64,000 nt of DNA, taken from Hungatella_A sp034142505. Its GTDB lineage: Bacteria; Bacillota; Clostridia; Lachnospirales; Lachnospiraceae. The notes below the pieces were generated by a model. That model worked only from the letters and a program-made list of their open reading frames with translations, ran no database searches and was not told the DNA's origin. Location: contig JAWZDV010000069.1 in NCBI GenBank assembly GCA_034142505.1, positions 62,001-126,000 on the forward strand, given 5' to 3'. Every line of letters starts with the position of its first letter. Position 1 is the first letter of the stretch. The position numbers were made by a program, and so were the translations under genes. Below are positions 59,243-64,000 of this stretch, one piece after another.

Positions 59243-60007
59243 ATGAAGAAGATATTTACTTTTGGCATATCAAGAAAAGTCTGCATACTATTTATCACTT
59301 CTGTTTTGCTTTTGCTGGCATGTATAGTTGGCGCTGGTCTGTCAAATAGACAAAGAGGGGATAAAACCAGGCAGTGGGAGCAAGAGCAGCCAGGACAAAA
59401 CGAGCCAGGGCAAAGCCAGGAATCTGATATTGAACAGGAGGAACCTCCGCGATACAGGTCGGATACAGCGCCAGAGGATTGCCTGCTCTGTAATGGAGGA
59501 AAAGAGACGCTGCTAACCTGGTACTTTGGGCAGGAAAATGTAGGCTTTATCAGCCTGAATACTTTTAAGCTGTCATGTGTGGAAATTAACCGGTATGATG
59601 ATCATAAGAAACTGATAGAAGAGCCTGTAAAGGGGTCATCTTCTCACATATTGAATACTGGTGACGACGGTTTTTTGTCATTGGTTTCAGAAGATCCGAA
59701 CAGAGGATACGCCCGTGCCTCCCTCACCTTTAATAATGATGAAGTTCTGGATATAAAAAAGGCCGGTAAATTTTTATGTACAGATTGTCTGAATCGTATG
59801 ATGAGTGAGAGCTGGAGCGATGAACCGTATGGAATCGGGGTGATTGACTTTAGGACAAAAGATATACGGCTCCTGGAGCCGGATATTACGGCATTTATTT
59901 TTAATGACTATTATATTACCTGCGATCTGCGTGAAAAAAGGGAAGAGGATTCAAGCGTGGAGATGGATTTGTTGGTTTTTTATTGCCCGGAGAGATATGA
60001 AAAATAG
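59243..60007 (+). CDS. Membrane-anchored or lipoprotein-like protein with CxxC pairs
   Basis: This 254-residue protein is read from the ATG at 59243 (TAGGAG upstream). An N-terminal hydrophobic helix ends in LLLLACIVGAG, which could be a weak lipobox. A Gln/Glu-rich linker follows, then a globular part with CLLCNG and CTDCLNRM, a plausible metal-binding pair. The family is unknown. It lies between XRE and the element gene block. Confidence 0.6.
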   Translation: MKKIFTFGISRKVCILFITSVLLLLACIVGAGLSNRQRGDKTRQWEQEQPGQNEPGQSQESDIEQEEPPRYRSDTAPEDCLLCNGGKETLLTWYFGQENVGFISLNTFKLSCVEINRYDDHKKLIEEPVKGSSSHILNTGDDGFLSLVSEDPNRGYARASLTFNNDEVLDIKKAGKFLCTDCLNRMMSESWSDEPYGIGVIDFRTKDIRLLEPDITAFIFNDYYITCDLREKREEDSSVEMDLLVFYCPERYEK

Positions 60008-60032
60008 ATGGTGTGAGAATACTTCCATTAAA

Positions 60033-60068
60033 AAGCGTCCCCTCTGATTACTGCTGCGGGGACGCTTT
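60033..60068. terminator. Bidirectional terminator
   Basis: AAGCGTCCCC (60033-60042) pairs with GGGGACGCTT (60058-60067). It separates convergent genes. Confidence 0.75.
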
Positions 60069-60109
60069 GAACATAATATGGCGAAAGAAGTCACTACTGC
60101 CCTAGAATG

Positions 60110-60550
60110 CTATTTTAAATAATAATGTACATATAGGTTATAATCTTTAAACCGTGTTATCAGCCGTAACCATATTTGTAAGCGTTGTGTTTCGGAGTAA
60201 AGGTTGTATTCCGTTTCATCGCGGGTCGGCTCCGCGCAGGCAGCACAAAGCCGTTTCATGGCCGATAATGATGTAAATTCCGGCAATAGGAATAACGCTT
60301 CCGTAAATTCATCAATCTCCTTTACTAATTCTGGGTCCAGCCGCTCCTTATGGCATTTAAACCAGGAGGTATACCATCTGTATCCATCATAATCGGAGCG
60401 GGAATAAACTAATTCACTGGCCGGCCGGTCGATACCGTTTTCCCCCTTTTCAATATTTTGAAAAACATGGTTAAAGGAACAAACCGGCGTGAGAATGACC
60501 TCTGATTCGGACGCAATATCCGGCAGCTTTGTGTATATATTTATTTTCAT
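60110..60550 (-). CDS. Hypothetical element protein
   Basis: This protein of about 146 residues is read from the ATG at 60550 (GGAG ten bases upstream). The sequence is mixed alpha/beta with a Cys pair (KRLCAACAE). It overlaps the upstream region of the PAPS-like gene, but a start in the window 60550-60667 is less supported. No family is recognised. Confidence 0.55.
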   Translation of the reverse strand: MKINIYTKLPDIASESEVILTPVCSFNHVFQNIEKGENGIDRPASELVYSRSDYDGYRWYTSWFKCHKERLDPELVKEIDEFTEALFLLPEFTSLSAMKRLCAACAEPTRDETEYNLYSETQRLQIWLRLITRFKDYNLYVHYYLK

Positions 60551-60578
60551 TGGTAATATACTCCTTTCTTTGGATTGC

Positions 60579-61511
60579 TTAACATGCAATCCGCGTAACC
60601 TCTTTCTTTTTCTGGCTGCTATGTAAAATTTGAATTGCAGCATTGACATCTCTGCTTTCATACTCATGGGTCAGATTATCAAAATAATCGCCATAATACA
60701 GTTCATTATCATAGGCACGAAATGTATTTTGCTTCCATAGTTTATCATTTTCTTCGTCCAGCTTTTTATATTGCTCCTGGACGCCATACATATACCAGTC
60801 CATCACATCATATTTAGTTTTCCATTTATCAAACTGACGGCCCTCTAACATTCGCTCAAATGCCCACAAATAAGCCTTTTCAAAATTAGGCCAGCGCCGG
60901 AATTCCCGAAGCATATTTTTAGATGATGTGAGAGGACAGCCAACACAGCCGATCCGGCTGAAGCCTTCATCGTATAATTCGCAGTATGGAATATGGTTAT
61001 CGTCTATGACGTTCCAGAGCTGTTCATCAGTCCAGTCAAGAATGGGATGAAAAAATGTCACACCCTTGTATGCCTGACAGGTTTCAACTCTTGAGCGGTT
61101 CCTTCGCTTTACGCTTTCAGCTTTGCGTACCCCAGTCAGCGTAAGGACATGCCCCTCTTTCGGGCATGTGTTTCGTTCCTTGTATTCACTGCAGCAATAT
61201 CGGCAGACTCTCGTAGGAGGGAACCCTTTTTTAATAATTAGGTGGAACATGGATATTCTGGGCGGTTCTTCTATCACATCGGAATGATACTTTCTGATGA
61301 AACGAAGCAGCTCAGGGGGATCAACGCTGGTTCGGCTGAATCTGGCCTGGTAGGGGATACCGGCTTGATCGAATAACCATTTCAGCACCACACTGTCTTT
61401 GCCGCCGGAAAAACGCAGACACATGGTATGGCAGCCAGCTATAACGCGCAGTTCCTTGATGACCTGCCCCACATAATCACCGTACACGGGTAAATCTATC
61501 TGGCCTCTCAT
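60579..61511 (-). CDS. PAPS-reductase-like PP-loop ATPase
   Basis: This 310-residue protein has the PP-loop SGGKDS at residues 35-40 and Cys motifs CRYCCSEYKE and IGCVGCPLTSS. Fold relatives reduce or activate sulfate, or modify DNA or tRNA (DndC, TtcA-like). Phage and conjugative-element copies such as this one are usually of unknown substrate. GAGG precedes the ATG. No dnd-type neighbours are present. Confidence 0.88.
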   Translation of the reverse strand: MRGQIDLPVYGDYVGQVIKELRVIAGCHTMCLRFSGGKDSVVLKWLFDQAGIPYQARFSRTSVDPPELLRFIRKYHSDVIEEPPRISMFHLIIKKGFPPTRVCRYCCSEYKERNTCPKEGHVLTLTGVRKAESVKRRNRSRVETCQAYKGVTFFHPILDWTDEQLWNVIDDNHIPYCELYDEGFSRIGCVGCPLTSSKNMLREFRRWPNFEKAYLWAFERMLEGRQFDKWKTKYDVMDWYMYGVQEQYKKLDEENDKLWKQNTFRAYDNELYYGDYFDNLTHEYESRDVNAAIQILHSSQKKKEVTRIAC

Positions 61512-61560
61512 TAGTATTCCTCACATTCTGATCTGTTCCTTTGGTCTGTCATAGTGGAAA

Positions 61561-61926
61561 TCAAGATTTAACCACCATAACCTCTAATGCACCGTCCTTC
61601 CTGGCATATGGCAGGTTTGAAAGGATATCGGCGTAATATTTTCCTGTCCCTACCTCACTTTTCAGATAGCTATGGTGAGAAAGAGGCAGCCCATCGCTTC
61701 CGATAACGCCGATTACAAAAGCATCTGTCTCACGGGTGCTGTGGTACAGCATATAAGTGAGTCCTCCCTGATTCCACTTAGCTGCCCGAAAGTTATCGGC
61801 GCAGATTAAGTCCTGCCAAAATGCTTTTACCATTCCAAGCTGCTTTGAAAATAACCTGTCTTTGTGAAACGGATCAGCAGTTACCTGTGGTGCATATAAT
61901 TGATGTGTTATAAAATCATTTGCCAT
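61561..61926 (-). CDS. Hypothetical element protein
   Basis: This 121-residue protein has no recognised motif (sequence MANDFITHQLYAPQVTADP). GGAG precedes the ATG. It is tightly packed between the PAPS-like and Cys-rich genes, so it is probably in one operon with them. Confidence 0.6.
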   Translation of the reverse strand: MANDFITHQLYAPQVTADPFHKDRLFSKQLGMVKAFWQDLICADNFRAAKWNQGGLTYMLYHSTRETDAFVIGVIGSDGLPLSHHSYLKSEVGTGKYYADILSNLPYARKDGALEVMVVKS

Positions 61927-61944
61927 ATAGTTCAGTCTCCTTCC

Positions 61945-63132
61945 TTAATCGAACAGGTTCATTTGTACCGGTTGTTCTTGTTCTTCCTTAATCCTTTGCA
62001 GCCGTAATTTTTCCAGTTCCTCAATTCGTTCGGGTGTCAGCCATTTATCTGCATGAATCTTATCTAAAGAGTAATTCTCCAGGCTGCCATATCCGTTTTT
62101 AAGGATTTTTGCTTCCAGCTTTTCAATTCGTTTTGTTCGCGCCCTTTGACGCCGTTCCCGTTTTGCTTCCTTTTGGCATTTTACTAAATCTGATGAATGC
62201 GATATGTTGATACCCTCCTGGATATCAGCCAGATCCTGCATAAGGTCACGGCTTGGCCTGGATTCTGCTCTGACATTTAGAATCTCAGCCTGGAATGTGG
62301 GATCAAATAGTTTTATGGTGGTATAGGTATTCCACTTGTATTTATTCCAGATGATTTCTTTTCCATTTTGGCGGATAAAAGCCTCGCAGATATCCATACA
62401 CACAGGGCGTTCAAAGTAGCGTATTCCCTTTTCAATGTGGACGATCACTTCCCCATCGAACAGGGTTCCATCTTTCCTGATGTGGCTTGTCTTTAAGTCA
62501 TAGTATACGTTGGCCTTTTTCCGGCTAAGCCGCCGGTCTAAAACAGGGCACCACCCATTTTGTGAATAGCAAATCCTGGCACACCTTTGTGGTTCATAGT
62601 TTAGTCGCCATTCTCGCGTCCGTTCGTCAAAATACATATGATTCAAACATACCCGTCCATTGTGGGCTTTCGAGTATTCTTCATATTTTTTGTCCTTTTC
62701 CGCCTGACGCTCATCGTCCGCTTTTTCAATACTATTCTCGTAATCATAGCTTTCCTCTGTTCTATGGCAGACGCAATGGCACATAATACAGAGTCCTCCG
62801 CCATGAGTGCCATGGAGCAGCGGGTCATTGTCCGGACAGTCCGGGATATCGTAGGGACACCGGATAACCGGATTATCATTTTCATGACACCACAGGATAC
62901 CCATATAACTCATATCGCTGTTTACATTTTTGCCCAGAACATATTTGCCGCAGCCTGTTTTATAGGTACAGTCATTCGCAACGGCTCTTTTGAAGATGAA
63001 GCCGCCGCCTAGGTTGTTAAGCGGATCGCCACCGGGAAGGGTGCTGTCTTGAATCTGTACATAATTGGGATAATGGTCCACGGAATATCCTTCTGACAAA
63101 AGGCGCTGTGTTAAAAGATTGTATTCAGCCAT
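61945..63132 (-). CDS. Cys-rich hypothetical element protein
   Basis: This 395-residue protein has many Cys/His residues in its first 200 positions (CTYKTGCGKYV, CPYDIPDCP, CIMCHCVCH). A basic coiled region follows (KRERRQRARTKRIEKLEAK), and it ends in QMNLFD. It looks like a zinc- or iron-binding nucleic-acid protein of a mobile element. GAGGTG precedes the ATG. It is the largest gene of this minus-strand set. Confidence 0.65.
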   Translation of the reverse strand: MAEYNLLTQRLLSEGYSVDHYPNYVQIQDSTLPGGDPLNNLGGGFIFKRAVANDCTYKTGCGKYVLGKNVNSDMSYMGILWCHENDNPVIRCPYDIPDCPDNDPLLHGTHGGGLCIMCHCVCHRTEESYDYENSIEKADDERQAEKDKKYEEYSKAHNGRVCLNHMYFDERTREWRLNYEPQRCARICYSQNGWCPVLDRRLSRKKANVYYDLKTSHIRKDGTLFDGEVIVHIEKGIRYFERPVCMDICEAFIRQNGKEIIWNKYKWNTYTTIKLFDPTFQAEILNVRAESRPSRDLMQDLADIQEGINISHSSDLVKCQKEAKRERRQRARTKRIEKLEAKILKNGYGSLENYSLDKIHADKWLTPERIEELEKLRLQRIKEEQEQPVQMNLFD

Positions 63133-63141
63133 AAGTTCACC

Positions 63142-63345
63142 TCATAAACCAAGGCAGGGCCTGATGCCCAGATAATGCTCCATGCGGTTTCGTAAGGCGT
63201 CTATGTCCATATCATATTCTTTGGCGATACATGCCTCGCAGCAGGGATATTTGTAAGATAGTACCTTTGAGATCCTCTTATCCCAGCTATTAATTTGCTT
63301 GTTGCAGCTATTGCAGGTTTCGTCCAGCCATTTTAATTTTTTCAT
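63142..63345 (-). CDS. Small zinc-binding hypothetical protein
   Basis: This 67-residue protein has CNSCNK and CCEACIAK, a four-Cys pattern for one zinc. GGAGG precedes the ATG. It is probably co-transcribed with the Cys-rich protein downstream. Confidence 0.6.
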   Translation of the reverse strand: MKKLKWLDETCNSCNKQINSWDKRISKVLSYKYPCCEACIAKEYDMDIDALRNRMEHYLGIRPCLGL

Positions 63346-63401
63346 TAAAAGAATTCCTCCTTATAGATCAGCCGGCTTAATCCATTGTGTTGGCCGATAA
63401 C

Positions 63402-63444
63402 AAAAAGAGCTGACGAATGCTTATTCAAGCAGTCAGTCAACTCT
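63402..63444 (-). terminator. Terminator on the minus strand
   Basis: AGAGTTGA and TCAGCTCT (63437-63444 and 63406-63413) form a stem followed on the minus strand by TTTTT. It ends the transcript of the partial gene at the right edge. Confidence 0.55.
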
Positions 63445-63515
63445 CTTGTTAAATTTCCTTAATTTCCTTCTTATCCTCTTTTATAGAATACTTTTAGTGG
63501 AACCGGTCAGCTGCT

Positions 63516-64000
63516 TTACGCTGCCGAATTCTGCTTACCATATAGAATCTCCTCGGGTATCCACTTCCCGTCACGCAGAATACAGCCGTTGACATCGCTA
63601 TAGATATCCGGCGTCCTGGGCGGGTCTGCGAAACAATCCTCAGTCAGGTAAAGACCAAGGTGCTGATAGTAGAACGGTTCCAGAGCCGCTGCAATCTGTT
63701 TATTTAAAGTATGGGATAATTGTTCGATCTCCTTGATATCCTGACGTTTGAAAGCCGCGGCCGAAATCTGCCGTAGCAGCCCCGACTGTTTAATAGAGGT
63801 TTCTATAATAGCAATAGCTTCCTTAGAATATTCCTTGCGGATACGGATTCCCTGCAAAACCGCCTTATTGACATAGGCGGAAGTTGCCGCTCGTATATCT
63901 TCGCAAAGCGCTGTATATGGCTTGCGATACTTTGTTTTTAATTCAGATAAGGATACAAGCTCCCGGTTCCGTTTTAATTTGTCGAGCAGAGCAGACAAGG
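63516..64000 (-). CDS. Hypothetical element protein, 5' end outside window
   Basis: The frame is open to the right edge, so the N-terminus is missing. The visible 160 residues are helical and charged (KTKYRKPYTALCEDIRAATS, KEIEQLSHTLNKQIAAALE) and end YGKQNSAA. No motif is recognised. Confidence 0.55.
   Translation of the reverse strand, partial: LSALLDKLKRNRELVSLSELKTKYRKPYTALCEDIRAATSAYVNKAVLQGIRIRKEYSKEAIAIIETSIKQSGLLRQISAAAFKRQDIKEIEQLSHTLNKQIAAALEPFYYQHLGLYLTEDCFADPPRTPDIYSDVNGCILRDGKWIPEEILYGKQNSAA

Overview
The window looks like a Clostridia chromosome segment, most likely Lachnospiraceae-like. The evidence is strong AGGAGG ribosome-binding sites, TTGACA/TATAAT promoters, intrinsic terminators, and many Firmicutes-type families (BlaI/BlaR1, UviB, KtrAB, a short CstA, UppP-DUF368, PcfJ/PcfK). 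I cannot name a species from sequence alone.

Layout. (1) 1-7.0 kb is mobile-element DNA: small mobilization-type genes, TraX, a nonsense-mutated fragment, MobC beside an oriT-like run of hairpin repeats, a RepA-type helicase, a 3' fragment of tRNA-Arg(CCT), repeated arm-type sites, a tyrosine integrase and its excisionase. (2) 7.4-15.1 kb is an AT-rich cassette: a BlaI repressor with its operator, a short BlaR1-like peptidase, two secreted proteins (one repeating the BlaR1 C-terminal domain), a MacB-like membrane protein, a UviA-sized sigma factor, a multi-repeat CHAP lysin and a UviB/BhlA holin-like peptide. (3) 15.2-25.1 kb holds a YARHG membrane protein, a mini protein with an OadB motif, an M23 peptidase, GNAT, hydrolase/TetR, a sigma/HTH pair with an elaborate leader, and KtrBA. 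(4) 25.1-29.9 kb is CstA with a LytS/LytTR two-component system and a small XRE unit. (5) 30-40.9 kb is the replication/recombination block of a conjugative-type element: structured leader RNAs, YqaJ nuclease, RecD-like helicase, a candidate annealing protein, a CHC2/Toprim primase, DUF5688, PcfK/AcrIIA9-like and PcfJ. (6) 40.9-56.3 kb carries a diguanylate cyclase, a P-type ATPase/AI-2E/Na-Pi/SecDF operon, a CNNM-type protein, and UppP/DUF368/PsiE-like/winged-helix genes. (7) 56.3-64 kb returns to element-type genes: a ParM-like ATPase with a small partner, XRE regulators, SLOG, a PAPS-reductase-like ATPase and Cys-rich proteins.

The most interesting signal is a 28-base leader block, present four times (15297, 22851, 42961, 53483). 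Each copy has its own TTG-17-TATAAT-type promoter upstream and an intrinsic terminator downstream. The blocks precede the YARHG gene, ktrB, the P-type ATPase operon and uppP. Almost all of these genes have documented or plausible sodium coupling. I infer a candidate Na+-sensing riboswitch regulon (resembling the DUF1646/Na+-I class as I remember it). The block can also be read as a leader ORF, and three of the four ORFs stay open through the terminator and end at the downstream start codon. A second candidate system is the BlaI/BlaR1-sigma-lysin-holin cassette. A third is a sigma-factor gene whose Shine-Dalgarno lies inside a long stem behind an attenuator.
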